From NCBI RefSeq assembly GCF_003955665.1, contig NZ_RXHU01000065.1:1-64000 (forward strand): a DNA stretch of 64,000 nt. Reading direction: 5' to 3'. The notes beneath the pieces were generated by a model, which saw only the letters and a program-made list of their open reading frames with translations, was not told the DNA's origin and did not search any database. Source of the stretch: Paenibacillus whitsoniae (lineage in GTDB: Bacteria; Bacillota; Bacilli; Paenibacillales; NBRC-103111). The translations under genes were made by a program, and so were the position numbers. Positions 16,611 to 25,904 of this stretch are shown here, piece by piece. The number at the start of each line of letters is the position of its first letter. Position 1 is the stretch's first letter.

Positions 16611-18245
16611 CTACAAATAAAATACGCGATGCACGCCGTCTACAGGAATCGGCGTATCCAGCAAGGCATGCAGCCAGCCGTCCCCATAGCGATTCAGATA
16701 AGCACACCCATTATACACTCTTTCCTGCGGCTTGGCGAACGGAATAATCGTCAAACGAACGCGCTCCAGCTGCCGAATGGCACTGTCAAATTGCGTTTGA
16801 TGCGCTTCGGACGCTTTATGTTGGAGGTAATCGATCTGTTCCAAAATTTTGGCCATGTTCGTATCCCCAAGTTTTTTCACACCGGAATTAATCGAACCGA
16901 GGGATTCGACCAATGGCTGATAGCTGTCACGAAAAATCGCCTTCACCTGCTCAAACCGCTCCGGTAGCCGAAGGGTATCCTGCTCATCCAGCCAAGCCTG
17001 CTTCTTCTGCTCGTAACGTTCAATTACATCATTCAATGAAAAATCATATTTATCCATCTGCTTTTTGATCGTACCTTCGATCAGCGTAAACTCCATTCGC
17101 GGCAGCACAATCGGCATCTGCAGACCGAACCTCTCAAACGCTTCTTTCGTCAGCGACCAATAAGCAATTTCCCCTGGTCCGAGCACCGTTGCCAGCACTG
17201 GAAACAAGTAATCCTGCATCAGCGGCCGCGTCATGACGTTATTACTGAACGACTCCGGTTCACGCAGCGCCCTCTCGCGAAGTTCTTCCGGCGTGAATCG
17301 AACCGTTCCTTTCCGATCGGTGTACACGCCATCTTCCCGATGCAGCAGCAGCCGCTGACCATGGGCAAAAACAAACAGATTCGCGCCATTATCCTGAATA
17401 TCGGCCTGCGCTCCGTAACCGGCTGCCACAACTGCTTCCTTGCTCGCGGCCAGCGCTTGTGCCAGTTCTTCATTACGCACGATAAGCTGCTCGAACAGGC
17501 CCGCTTCCAGCTTGCGCAGCGCCGGTTCATCGGAGTCGATCAGCACGAGGCCGTATTCGCCGAACAGCATCGCCATCCAGCGTGCAAACGCATCGCTAAG
17601 CGTCGCGCCTTGCTCCACTGAAGCGCGAAGCTTCCCGAGCAGCGCTTCCTTGAATTCCGTATCCATCAGCGTGTGATCCAACGCTGTAAGGGCTTCTTCC
17701 CAAGCTTCCGGCGATACAGGAAGCCGGCTGACCGATGTGCGCTGTCCTGTCGGATGATCGATTTTTATCTTCTCAATCTGCTGCGCCTGCGTCAGTGCAA
17801 ACAGATGATTCACTTCGTCGAAATCATGATCCTCGCCCGCAATCCAGAAGATCGGCACAACGCTTCGCCCCAGCTTACCGCTCCACTCACGCGCGGCCTG
17901 AATTAGCGTAATCGCTTTATACAGCACCAGCAATTGCCCGCCAAATAAGCCGGCCTGCTGTCCGCCGACAATCGCCAACGTCTTCGCATCATGCAGCGCC
18001 GCAATCGAAGCGAAAGCCTGATCGTGATTGCCGATCCTTTCATTATATGTGCGCAAAACCTGCACGAGCTGCTCGCGGTCGGCTTGCGGTCTCCCTGCAG
18101 CTTCATCCAACCATTTGACCCGGGTTTCCCAGCTCGCAGCGCTCGCAAAATGATGCGGATATAGCGCCCTCACAGCTTCCGAACCGGCAACATAATCTTC
18201 CGCCAGCGGTTGGGATTTCTTCCAATGAAATGAATCTATTTGCAT
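16611..18245 (-). CDS. bshC: Bacillithiol biosynthesis cysteine-adding enzyme BshC
   Basis: Last step of bacillithiol synthesis: addition of cysteine to GlcN-malate. About 544 residues, typical for BshC (YllA). Seen motifs include GGQQAGLFGGQLLVLYKAIT, the nucleotide-binding-like FWIAGEDHDFDEVNH, and a long helical coiled-coil insertion near residues 400-490. I take the ATG at 18245 (MQIDSFHW), 10 bases after AGGAG; ATGs at 18251 and 18266 are closer to or upstream of that site. B. subtilis also has bshC just upstream of mraZ, so the neighbourhood is conserved, although ahcY and the DUF4349 gene intervene here. Confidence 0.94.
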   Translation of the reverse strand: MQIDSFHWKKSQPLAEDYVAGSEAVRALYPHHFASAASWETRVKWLDEAAGRPQADREQLVQVLRTYNERIGNHDQAFASIAALHDAKTLAIVGGQQAGLFGGQLLVLYKAITLIQAAREWSGKLGRSVVPIFWIAGEDHDFDEVNHLFALTQAQQIEKIKIDHPTGQRTSVSRLPVSPEAWEEALTALDHTLMDTEFKEALLGKLRASVEQGATLSDAFARWMAMLFGEYGLVLIDSDEPALRKLEAGLFEQLIVRNEELAQALAASKEAVVAAGYGAQADIQDNGANLFVFAHGQRLLLHREDGVYTDRKGTVRFTPEELRERALREPESFSNNVMTRPLMQDYLFPVLATVLGPGEIAYWSLTKEAFERFGLQMPIVLPRMEFTLIEGTIKKQMDKYDFSLNDVIERYEQKKQAWLDEQDTLRLPERFEQVKAIFRDSYQPLVESLGSINSGVKKLGDTNMAKILEQIDYLQHKASEAHQTQFDSAIRQLERVRLTIIPFAKPQERVYNGCAYLNRYGDGWLHALLDTPIPVDGVHRVFYL

Positions 18246-18289
18246 CGACATCTGTCTCCTCTTCATCCCAATTCAACTCTCATCCTTTG

Positions 18290-18318
18290 ATTGTACACGT
18301 TAGGTCCCTAATCGTCAA
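18290..18318 (-). promoter_or_regulatory. Sigma-A promoter of bshC-ahcY
   Basis: On the minus strand a TTGACG -35 element (18313-18318) and a TACAAT -10 element (18290-18295) are separated by 17 bp. It lies between the oppF terminator and the bshC ribosome site, giving a short leader of about 40 bases. Confidence 0.75.
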
Positions 18319-18349
18319 AACTGTATTTTTAATAATTACAATTCATAAC

Positions 18350-18378
18350 CAAAGAAACCGCCCCTCTCGGGACGGTTC
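18350..18378 (-). terminator. Terminator of the opp operon
   Basis: On the minus strand just after the oppF stop, AACCGTCCC pairs with GGGGCGGTT around a GAGA loop and is followed by TCTTTG. The short U-tract is imperfect, but the position at the operon end supports it. Confidence 0.65.
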
Positions 18379-18384
18379 GAACAA

Positions 18385-19347
18385 TTAATATAAATGGCAA
18401 GCGACAAAATGGTTCGGTTCCACTTCGATGCTAGGCGGCATAGATGCCGCGCATTTCTCCATCGCATGCGGGCAGCGCGTACGGAACGGGCAGCCGCTAG
18501 GCGGATTGAGCGGACTCGGCACATCGCCTTCCAGAATGATCCGCTGACGCGAACGTTCGACCTCCGGATCCGGAATCGGAATCGCGGAAAGCAAAGATTG
18601 CGTGTACGGGTGCAGCGGCTTCGCATATAGATTCTCCGACGTCGTAACTTCAACCAGGTTACCCAGATACATCACGCCGATCCGATCAGATATATGCTTC
18701 ACCATCGCAAGGTCATGGGCGATGAACAGGTACGTTAAACCCATTTCCTTTTGCAGACGTTTAAAAAGATTGACAACTTGCGCTTGGACGGATACGTCCA
18801 AGGCGGAAATCGGCTCATCCGCAATAATGAATTTCGGCTCGATGGCAAGTGCACGGGCAATCCCGATCCGCTGACGCTGACCTCCTGAGAACTCATGCGG
18901 GAAGCGGCTCGCATGCTCGTCGTTGAGACCGACGGCGCGCAGCAGTTCCATGACGCGTTCTCTGCGTTTCGCGCCGGAATACAGGCCGTGAATATCGATT
19001 CCCTCGGCGATAATGTTGCCAACTGTCATCCGCGGATTCAGGGACGCGTATGGATCCTGGAATACCATTTGCATATTCCGATTGAAGTCCTTCAGCTTTC
19101 TCCCTTTCAGCTCATGAACGTTCTCGCCTTCAAACAGAACTTCACCGGAAGTTGCTTTATATAAGTTAATGATCGTACGACCCGCTGTGGATTTCCCGCA
19201 GCCGGACTCGCCGACAAGACCAAACGTTTCACCGCGCTTAATCTCGATCGAAAAGTTATCAACGGCTTTCAAAATCTTGCCGTTGCCGAGATTAAAGTGC
19301 TTTTTCATATCGCGGATCTGCAAAATCGGTTGCTCAGACTTAGACAT
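18385..19347 (-). CDS. oppF: Oligopeptide ABC transporter ATP-binding protein OppF
   Basis: One of two ATPases energizing peptide import. I start at the ATG at 19347 (MSKSEQPILQIRD), preceded by GGAGGTAGACAAC; it overlaps the oppD stop by 8 bp. An in-frame start at 19392 lies inside oppD without a ribosome site. Walker A is GLVGESGCGKSTAGR, the signature is EFSGGQRQRIGIARAL, and Walker B is FIIADEPISALDVSVQAQ. The C-terminal oligopeptide-transporter extension has the cysteine set CPFRTRCPHAMEKC, which in such ATPases can bind an Fe-S cluster. Confidence 0.92.
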   Translation of the reverse strand: MSKSEQPILQIRDMKKHFNLGNGKILKAVDNFSIEIKRGETFGLVGESGCGKSTAGRTIINLYKATSGEVLFEGENVHELKGRKLKDFNRNMQMVFQDPYASLNPRMTVGNIIAEGIDIHGLYSGAKRRERVMELLRAVGLNDEHASRFPHEFSGGQRQRIGIARALAIEPKFIIADEPISALDVSVQAQVVNLFKRLQKEMGLTYLFIAHDLAMVKHISDRIGVMYLGNLVEVTTSENLYAKPLHPYTQSLLSAIPIPDPEVERSRQRIILEGDVPSPLNPPSGCPFRTRCPHAMEKCAASMPPSIEVEPNHFVACHLY

Positions 19348-20374
19348 GTTGTCTACCTCCCACTCCGGCAGGGCGTTCAACCTTAGGTGCATCCGGGTGC
19401 TGCAACCAGCAAGCAGCTGTGTGCGTCTCGGAAATAATCGTATGCTCCGGGTCCTCTTCCAAGCAATGATTCATGGCATAAGGACATCTCGCCGCGAACG
19501 CACAGCCCTTCGGAGGTGCAAATAGATCCGGCGGCGTGCCGGGAATCGGCACGAGTTCTTCGTCGCTGCTAGTGTCCAGACGAGGAACGGAACGGAGCAA
19601 GCCCCACGTATACGGATGCTGCGGCTCGTAGAAAATTTCGTCTACGGTGCCCTGCTCGATAATTTTACCTGCATACATCACCACGACGCGCTGCGCCATT
19701 TCCGCAACAACACCCAGGTCATGCGTAATGATAATGATGGATGATTCCGTTTTCTCGGAAATGCTTTTCATCAGCTCGATAATTTGCGCTTGAATCGTCA
19801 CGTCGAGGGCTGTTGTCGGCTCGTCCGCGATCAGCAATTTCGGAGAGCAAGCGAGTGCAATGGCAATCATGACACGCTGGCGCATACCACCGGAAAGCTC
19901 GTGCGGATATTGGTGAATCCGACCTTCCGGCGAGTTAATACCGACCAGTTTAAGAATTTCTATCGCTTTTTCGCGAGCTGCTTTCTTGCTAAGACCTTGG
20001 TGCTTCATCAAGCCCTCGGTAATTTGATCCCCGATCTTCATCGTTGGATTGAGAGAGGTCATCGGATCTTGGAAAATCATACCCATTTCGGAGCCGCGAA
20101 TTTTCTCCATTTGACGGTTGGAGAGCTTGGTAATGTCGACCTTGCCGTCAAAAATAATCGAGCCGCTTTTTATATAGCTAGGCGGTGAAGGGATCAAACG
20201 CATCAGCGTTTGAGCGGTAACGGATTTTCCGCAGCCGGATTCCCCTACGATCGCCAATACTTCACCTTTTTTCAAAGAAAACGAAACGCCGCGCACGGCT
20301 TGTACTTCCCCCGCATACGTACGGAAGGAAACACGCAAATCTTTTACTTCCAGCAAATTGTTATTGGTGCTCAT
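19340..20374 (-). CDS. oppD: Oligopeptide ABC transporter ATP-binding protein OppD
   Basis: Second ATPase of the transporter, about 344 residues. Start chosen at the ATG at 20374 (MSTNNNLLEVKDL), 7 bases after GGGGTG; the ATG at 20380 is too close to that site. Walker A is GESGCGKSVTAQTLM, signature ELSGGMRQRVMIAIAL, Walker B LLIADEPTTALDVTIQAQ, and the C-terminal extension has CAFAARCPYAMNHC. Lies directly after oppC (16-bp gap). Confidence 0.92.
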   Translation of the reverse strand: MSTNNNLLEVKDLRVSFRTYAGEVQAVRGVSFSLKKGEVLAIVGESGCGKSVTAQTLMRLIPSPPSYIKSGSIIFDGKVDITKLSNRQMEKIRGSEMGMIFQDPMTSLNPTMKIGDQITEGLMKHQGLSKKAAREKAIEILKLVGINSPEGRIHQYPHELSGGMRQRVMIAIALACSPKLLIADEPTTALDVTIQAQIIELMKSISEKTESSIIIITHDLGVVAEMAQRVVVMYAGKIIEQGTVDEIFYEPQHPYTWGLLRSVPRLDTSSDEELVPIPGTPPDLFAPPKGCAFAARCPYAMNHCLEEDPEHTIISETHTAACWLQHPDAPKVERPAGVGGRQHV

Positions 20375-20390
20375 CAACATTCACCCCTTC

Positions 20391-21323
20391 TTACTTGCGC
20401 ATTTTCGGATCAAGCGCATCACGAAGCCCGTCGCCGAGCAGATTGAAGCTCAGGAGAATCAAGCTGAAAATAATCGTCGGGAAAATCAGGCGATGCGGGA
20501 ACAGACGAATATAGTTCGCGCCGTCCGACAGCAAGTTACCAAGCGAAGCCAGCGGCGGCTTCACACCGAGACCGATAAAGCTCAGGAACGCTTCTGTAAA
20601 AATCGCCGAAGGGACGACGAACGTAATTTGTACGATAATGATGCCCAGCGCATTCGGAATCAGACTGCGCATAATGATGCGCATCGGGGAAGCTCCGAGT
20701 GTGCGGGAGGCCAGAACGAATTCCTGTTCTTTCAGCGTAAGCATTTGCCCCCGGACAAGCCGAGCCATCGGTACCCAGCCGGTAATGCTGTAAGCAATAA
20801 TGATGGACGAAATCCCGGAACCGATGACCATGATCAACAGGATCGCGATCAAGAGGAACGGAATCGCATAGACGATTTCAATGGAGCGCTGCATGATCTC
20901 ATCGACTTTCCCGCCGTAGTAAGCGGAGATACCGCCATAAATCACGCCGATCACCAAGTCAATCAATGCCGCGACAATCCCGATAAACAAGGAAATGCGC
21001 GTTCCCCACCAGACACGCGTCCAAAGATCGCGGCCGAAATCGTCGGTTCCGAACCAATGTTCAGAAGAAGGTCCGATATTTTTTATTTTTAAATTTTGCG
21101 TTTGATAGTCATAACTAGAAACAAAAGGCACAACGATCGCGAGAATGATTAAAAGAACTAATATAATCAAGCCGGCCATAGCCAGTCTATTTTTCTTAAG
21201 TCGTCTCCAAGCGTCCTGCCAATAATTCAGCGAAGGTCGAACGATAACCTCGCTCGCCAAGCTCTTATCGGATACGGGAGCAAACTTGTAGTTGTTAGCT
21301 GCATCCTGCGGAGTTTGCATCAT
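20391..21323 (-). CDS. oppC: Oligopeptide ABC transporter permease OppC
   Basis: Inner-membrane permease of 310 residues. A hydrophilic N terminus precedes the first membrane segment (LAMAGLIILVLLIILAIVV), followed by the GTDDFGRDLWTRVWWGTRIS segment typical of OppC/DppC, and five further membrane helices. The EAA loop appears as EAFLSFIGLGVKPP. Its ATG overlaps the oppB stop by one base (TAATG), implying coupled translation. Confidence 0.93.
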   Translation of the reverse strand: MMQTPQDAANNYKFAPVSDKSLASEVIVRPSLNYWQDAWRRLKKNRLAMAGLIILVLLIILAIVVPFVSSYDYQTQNLKIKNIGPSSEHWFGTDDFGRDLWTRVWWGTRISLFIGIVAALIDLVIGVIYGGISAYYGGKVDEIMQRSIEIVYAIPFLLIAILLIMVIGSGISSIIIAYSITGWVPMARLVRGQMLTLKEQEFVLASRTLGASPMRIIMRSLIPNALGIIIVQITFVVPSAIFTEAFLSFIGLGVKPPLASLGNLLSDGANYIRLFPHRLIFPTIIFSLILLSFNLLGDGLRDALDPKMRK

Positions 21324-22255
21324 TATTTCCCGCCTTTCCCAAGACGAATTCTAGGATCTACAAAACCATAAACGATGTCCGTAATGAAAATGACGACAAT
21401 CAGAATGACCGAGTAAAAAATCGTCAAACCCGAAATCATGGTATAGTCATTCGAATACACGGAAGATACGAAGTGTTTCCCAAGGCCAGGAACACTGAAA
21501 ATTTGCTCAACAACGAGCGTACCTGTGATGACGTTTACAAATATTGGACCAATGATCGTAATAACCGGCAATATGGCATTACGAATCGTATGCTTGACGA
21601 CAACCGTAAGACTGGACAAGCCTTTCGACTTCGCTGTTTTAATATAATCCTGATTGAGTACATCTAACATCGACGTACGCATCAAGCGCGCAAGAATGGC
21701 AATGGTACCGAACGAAAGCGCAATGGCCGGGAGCACTTTATAGCTTGGGCCTTTCCATAATCCAGCAGGCAGAATGCCCCATTTAACGCCAACATAGTAG
21801 GAAAGCAGCGGACCCAGAACGAAGGACGGAATCGATACGCCAACGATCGCAATGAACATCGCCGTGTAATCGCCGGCTTTATTGTGATTGAGTGCTGCAA
21901 TAATACCCAGTATCAGCCCGACGACAATCGCGATCACAATCGCAATTAAACCTAGCTCAAGTGATGAAGGGAAAGCTTGCTTAATAATGTCGGTAACTTT
22001 GTGAGCAGGAAATTGAAAGGAAGCTCCTAGATCGCCGTGGATGATGTTGTTAAGGAACGTCAAGTACTGCTGCCACAATGGCTTATCCAAACCGTATTGC
22101 TTCATTAACATATCTCTTGTGGCTTTAGGGATTTTTTCCGCACCTTCCCCGAGCGGGTTACCCGGAAGGTTTTTCATCAAGACAAATGTAAATGATGCAA
22201 TCAGCCATAGCGTGATAAGCGCATATAGGAAACGGCGAAGAATGAACTTAACCAT
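21323..22255 (-). CDS. oppB: Oligopeptide ABC transporter permease OppB
   Basis: Partner permease of 310 residues with six predicted membrane helices. It begins MVKFILRRFLYALITLWLIA, has the NLPGNPL segment of OppB/DppB proteins, and the EAA-type loop YIKTAKSKGLSSLTVVVKHTIRNAILP. An AAGGAGGAG ribosome site precedes the ATG at 22255. A stem-loop separates it from oppA. Confidence 0.93.
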   Translation of the reverse strand: MVKFILRRFLYALITLWLIASFTFVLMKNLPGNPLGEGAEKIPKATRDMLMKQYGLDKPLWQQYLTFLNNIIHGDLGASFQFPAHKVTDIIKQAFPSSLELGLIAIVIAIVVGLILGIIAALNHNKAGDYTAMFIAIVGVSIPSFVLGPLLSYYVGVKWGILPAGLWKGPSYKVLPAIALSFGTIAILARLMRTSMLDVLNQDYIKTAKSKGLSSLTVVVKHTIRNAILPVITIIGPIFVNVITGTLVVEQIFSVPGLGKHFVSSVYSNDYTMISGLTIFYSVILIVVIFITDIVYGFVDPRIRLGKGGK

Positions 22256-22292
22256 ATTGCTCCTCCTTTGTTAATGTACAGGTGAGACATTT

Positions 22293-22332
22293 AGAAGAGG
22301 CCGCGCACACGAGGTGCGAACGGCCCCTTCTT
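22293..22332 (-). promoter_or_regulatory. Intercistronic stem-loop between oppA and oppB
   Basis: On the minus strand AGAAGGGGCCG pairs with CGGCCTCTTCT, with a smaller inner stem, and no long U-tract follows. Such hairpins after a binding-protein gene usually protect the upstream message or partly stop transcription, keeping OppA in excess of the permeases. The role is inferred from placement. Confidence 0.65.
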
Positions 22333-22345
22333 TGTCTGCTTCATC

Positions 22346-24028
22346 TTATTTAATGGAAGCCCATTTCAATTCCCACTCTTGTCCAAAGGAAGGAAGGATC
22401 AAGCCTTCAACATTCGGTTTCTTCAGGTAAGCGCGAGTACGGAAGTAAAGTGGGGATACGCCTTGATCATCCATCAGGATTTTCTCAGCTTCAACTAATG
22501 CTTTAGCGCGTTTCGTTGTATCAACTTCCGTTTGAGCTTGTTTGATCAGTGCATCGTATTGCGGGTTGCTGTAGTCGCCTTCGTCGAACTCGCCGCCGGT
22601 TACCCACATATCCAGGAATGTCATTGGATCGTTGTAGTCAGCGCCCCATAGGGAAAGTGCGATGTCGAAGTCATGCTTGGAAGAAAGCTCGATACGGAGC
22701 GCATGCGGAACTGGGTTCGCTTCGGCTTCGTAGCCAAGGTTTTGCTTCCACTGTGCAAGAATGAACTCAAGGGATTTCTTCGCAGTTTCCGTATCATCCG
22801 CATTGATTTTCATTTTTGGCAGAGCCGTCAGGCCTGCTTCTTTCAAACCTTCAGCCAACAATTGCTTAGCTTTTGCCGCGTCAAATGGAGGCTGCGTGTT
22901 GCCTGCCGTTTTACGGAATTCGCCGCCAGCACCGTCAGCCGTACCGCCAGGCACCAGACCTGTGGAAGGAACAGAGCCGTTCGCAAGAACAGTGTCGACA
23001 TAAGCTTGACGATCAATCGCCATGCCTAGAGCTTGACGGATTTTTTTGTTCGCAAGCGCAGGTTGCTTTTTCGTTTGGTACATCAGGTAGGAGTTTGTCA
23101 ACTCCGGTTTTGGCATATTGTCCGGCTTGCCTTTGTACAGTGTCAACTGGTCGCGGTTGATTTCAGTCAAGTCAGCTGCGCCCGTTTCGTACAAGTTCAG
23201 ACCAGTGTTAGGGTCTTTTACGATATTGATTGTAGCTTTTGTAATTTTAACGTTCGCTGCATCCCAGTACTTGTCGTTTTTAACAAGTTCAAGCGTTTGA
23301 CCGTGATCCCACTTACTCAACAGGAACGGACCTGCACCGATAACTTTGTCAGCTTCAGCGCCGTATTTGTCGCCGGCTTTCGTTACGAAATCTTCACGTT
23401 GCGGCAAGAAAGCGCCGAAAGCAAGCATTTGTGTAAAGAAGGCAACCGGCTTTTCAAGTGTAATTTCAAGCTGTTTGTCGCTGATTGCTTTAACAGCAAG
23501 CGCGTCTTGTGCTTTCTTCACCTCTTCAGGCGTTTTCGCCTTCGTTACCGCTTCGCCGCCTTTGATCCAAGCAACTACGAAGCTGTATTGCGCTTTCGTT
23601 GCTGGGTCTAGTGTGCGTTTGAAAGAATATATGAAGTCTTGTGCTTTAACAGGTTGTCCATCAGACCAGTTTGCGTTGTCGCGAATGTCGATGGTGTACG
23701 TCAAACCGTCAGCGGAGATTTTAGGGAAATCTTTCGCCAGACCAGGAGTGGCTTTGCCGTCTTTATCTGTACGGTAAAGACCTTCGTTAACTGCGCTGAG
23801 CATTGTAAATGCAGCATTAGCTGTCGTTTTGGAGCTATCCAAAACCGGTGGCTCTGCAGAGAAATTGATTTTGATTTCTTGCGGTTTGTTGGACGCTGGA
23901 GCTGTCGTGCCAGCCGCACCGCCGGATGGGGATGCGGACGGAGTTTCCTCATTCTTGCCGCAAGCAACGACTACGCTGCCCATCAGTGTTAATGCTACTG
24001 CTGTTGATACCCACTTTGTCGCTTTCAT
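22346..24028 (-). CDS. oppA: Oligopeptide-binding lipoprotein OppA (family 5 solute-binding protein)
   Basis: Extracellular lipid-anchored receptor that delivers peptides to OppBC. I start at the ATG at 24028 (MKATKWVSTAVAL) with GGAGGAG five bases upstream; the frame is open to 24121 but those codons lie in the leader. The lipobox is VVVAC, followed by a Ser/Gly/Ala/Pro linker. Family features are the LTYTIDIRDNANWSDGQPV segment and the late KIRQALGMAIDRQAYVD segment. About 560 residues, normal for OppA. First gene of the operon, with a good promoter about 180 bp upstream. The exact substrate class cannot be told from sequence. Confidence 0.93.
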   Translation of the reverse strand: MKATKWVSTAVALTLMGSVVVACGKNEETPSASPSGGAAGTTAPASNKPQEIKINFSAEPPVLDSSKTTANAAFTMLSAVNEGLYRTDKDGKATPGLAKDFPKISADGLTYTIDIRDNANWSDGQPVKAQDFIYSFKRTLDPATKAQYSFVVAWIKGGEAVTKAKTPEEVKKAQDALAVKAISDKQLEITLEKPVAFFTQMLAFGAFLPQREDFVTKAGDKYGAEADKVIGAGPFLLSKWDHGQTLELVKNDKYWDAANVKITKATINIVKDPNTGLNLYETGAADLTEINRDQLTLYKGKPDNMPKPELTNSYLMYQTKKQPALANKKIRQALGMAIDRQAYVDTVLANGSVPSTGLVPGGTADGAGGEFRKTAGNTQPPFDAAKAKQLLAEGLKEAGLTALPKMKINADDTETAKKSLEFILAQWKQNLGYEAEANPVPHALRIELSSKHDFDIALSLWGADYNDPMTFLDMWVTGGEFDEGDYSNPQYDALIKQAQTEVDTTKRAKALVEAEKILMDDQGVSPLYFRTRAYLKKPNVEGLILPSFGQEWELKWASIK

Positions 24029-24203
24029 AAAAACTCCTCCTTTAAAATTATGTATATCTAGCCATCTATGGTCAGGTGTTTTGCAAGCATTTATGACGCA
24101 AACCTTACACCATGCACCCAAGTAACAATGAAACCGTTTTTCTTATGTTATATTATCTAACCTATATCTCTGGTAAAAAAATTTACTAGAGTCTACGCAA
24201 GGA

Positions 24204-24231
24204 ATTATAACATATCAGGAAGGATTGTCCA
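24204..24231 (-). promoter_or_regulatory. Sigma-A promoter (extended -10) of the opp operon
   Basis: On the minus strand TGGACA (24226-24231) and TATAAT (24204-24209) are 16 bp apart, and TG one base before TATAAT makes an extended -10 element. The 24029-24425 gap holds no gene. The leader of about 170 bases from here to oppA is AT-rich, and I saw no known riboswitch in it. An A/T-flanked weak hairpin around 24262-24290 may end the DUF3397 transcript. Confidence 0.75.
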
Positions 24232-24425
24232 CAATTAATTTACCATTTGTTAAAAACAGATTAAAAAAAGCCTTCACGGTTTTTTATTATACAACCATCG
24301 GTCAATAAAATCTAGACGATTTTCGTTGTTATTTTCTACAAATCTCAAAGAAATATTACAAACAACACCTTAATTTTTCGTTAACTTCTCCAAATAACTA
24401 AAAATAAGTTGATAAAATTATGATA

Positions 24426-24827
24426 CTAGGTTGCAAAAAGGAAGTTTTTGCCGATGTGCACGATGAACAATAAAATATAAAGCGCCGACAATCCCAAAAA
24501 ACTGAATCTCCACACCACTCGCCCCACACGGATCAAATCGGGCTTCCCCTTTGTCCGAGTCTGATACCCGCCGATCATGCCGAATGTAATCAATAGAACG
24601 AGAACAATTAGCCAGAACCCAAACTGCGTGTGAAACAGCCGATTCCACATCAACGAAACAGAGCCCAGCAAAAAGAAGTTCGTGATGTCCATCGCGAGCC
24701 TCGTCGTCATTTTCTTATCCTTCAGCATGAACCAGATCAGAAACCAAATTGCCGCAAAGGTTACAAACGGAGCAACGGCAAGCGCCGCGTATAGTGTAGA
24801 CAGGAATCCGGCTAACATGTTCATCAT
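24426..24827 (-). CDS. DUF3397 family membrane protein
   Basis: A 133-residue protein with four predicted membrane helices, including FVTFAAIWFLIWFMLKDKK and FWLIVLVLLITFGMIGGYQTR, and short loops. It resembles the DUF3397 proteins that in Bacillus lie between panE and bshC, as here in the panE direction. It is 19 bp after the panE stop and probably co-transcribed. No function is known. Confidence 0.7.
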   Translation of the reverse strand: MMNMLAGFLSTLYAALAVAPFVTFAAIWFLIWFMLKDKKMTTRLAMDITNFFLLGSVSLMWNRLFHTQFGFWLIVLVLLITFGMIGGYQTRTKGKPDLIRVGRVVWRFSFLGLSALYILLFIVHIGKNFLFAT

Positions 24828-24846
24828 CTTTCAACCACCCGCTTCT

Positions 24847-25800
24847 TTATCCTTCCATCGCTTTGACAAGGCGATATACCATATTATGATTCGGCAGCGC
24901 CAGCCCCGCTTTCCCGGCCATGCTCACCAAACTTCCATTCAAATAATCAATCTCGGTCGGACGGCCCCCAAGCACATCCTGCAGCATGGAGGAGTGATTC
25001 GCGCTCGTCGCTTGACACACCTGTACAATCGTCGTCCACAAATCTTGCGCAAGCGAAACATGATACGCCTCGGCAACTTCGCTTGTTTCGCGGAACAAGT
25101 CCGCCATCAAGGAACGCGTCCACGCTGTATCCAGCAGTTGTCCGTTGGTTACCTTGAGAATCGCAGTAAGCGGATTAATCACGCAATTGATCGCCAACTT
25201 ATTCCAGATGCGCTCCTCCATATTTTTCGACAAGTCCGCTTGAAATCCTGCTTGCAAGAGCACTTCTTTTAGCGAACAATGCCGCTGCAGCAGGTTATCG
25301 TTCATTTCAGACGTTAACCCTCCGATATAGGTCACCCCGTGCCCGGTATGCCGAACCGCCGTGCCTCCTTCGCGTTTGGCCCCCTCCGTTGTAACGGCAA
25401 ATAACACACGACCCGCGCCTAGCGCTCCGATGACTTTATGTTCATGACCGATTCCGTTTTGAAAACAGATCAGACAGGCTTGCGGAGCAAGCTCCGATTG
25501 CAGGCGCGCTAATAGCGTCTCCGTAATAGCCGGCTGCTTCAGCATCAGCAGTACATAATCAGCGTTGCGAAGCCCCTGTACGGTTTCATCTGCACTGCCG
25601 TTATAACATTCAATCGAGATGTCAGTATGTGAAACTATTCTTCGCTCTCCGCTCATCTCCTGAATCGCAATCCCTCCCTGCGCAAGCGTCTCCGCCTGCT
25701 CCCGCGTTCTTGCAATCAACGTCAGTCCCTTGCAGAGAGGTACGAGTTTCGCGGCAAATAACAAGCCCAGCGACCCTCCTCCGATAATTGTCATGCGCAT
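24847..25800 (-). CDS. panE: 2-dehydropantoate 2-reductase
   Basis: NADPH-dependent ketopantoate reductase of the pantothenate/CoA pathway. Start taken at the ATG at 25800 (MRMTIIGGGSLGLLFAAKL), 8 bases after AAGGGGG. The N-terminal Rossmann motif is GGGSLG. The protein also has LICFQNGIGHE and the catalytic-lysine region with NKLAINCVINPLTAIL, typical of ApbA/PanE. Length 317 residues. A TATAAT -10 hexamer sits at 25828-25833 on the minus strand with a weak -35, so it probably has its own promoter. B. subtilis panE (ylbQ) also neighbours bshC and ylbO. Confidence 0.9.
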   Translation of the reverse strand: MRMTIIGGGSLGLLFAAKLVPLCKGLTLIARTREQAETLAQGGIAIQEMSGERRIVSHTDISIECYNGSADETVQGLRNADYVLLMLKQPAITETLLARLQSELAPQACLICFQNGIGHEHKVIGALGAGRVLFAVTTEGAKREGGTAVRHTGHGVTYIGGLTSEMNDNLLQRHCSLKEVLLQAGFQADLSKNMEERIWNKLAINCVINPLTAILKVTNGQLLDTAWTRSLMADLFRETSEVAEAYHVSLAQDLWTTIVQVCQATSANHSSMLQDVLGGRPTEIDYLNGSLVSMAGKAGLALPNHNMVYRLVKAMEG

Positions 25801-25852
25801 ACGAGCAACCCCCTTGTTCTTCCTTTCATTATACGAAACCGGCGAGCAAACC

Positions 25853-25892
25853 AAAAGCCCCAGCCAAGGCACTGGACCTTGACTGAGGCTTG
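25853..25892 (-). terminator. Terminator of the RsfA-family regulator gene
   Basis: On the minus strand, just after the regulator stop, AGCCTCAGTCAAGG pairs imperfectly with CCTTGGCTGGGGCT around a 7-nt loop and is followed by TTTTGGTTT. It isolates the regulator from panE. Confidence 0.75.
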
Positions 25893-25904
25893 AGATAAGC
25901 AAAA

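Noticed and set aside
24029..24425. Possible riboswitch or T-box before the opp operon
   Set aside because: I saw no T-box sequence, specifier-type stem or known riboswitch core; only a promoter and AT-rich leader.
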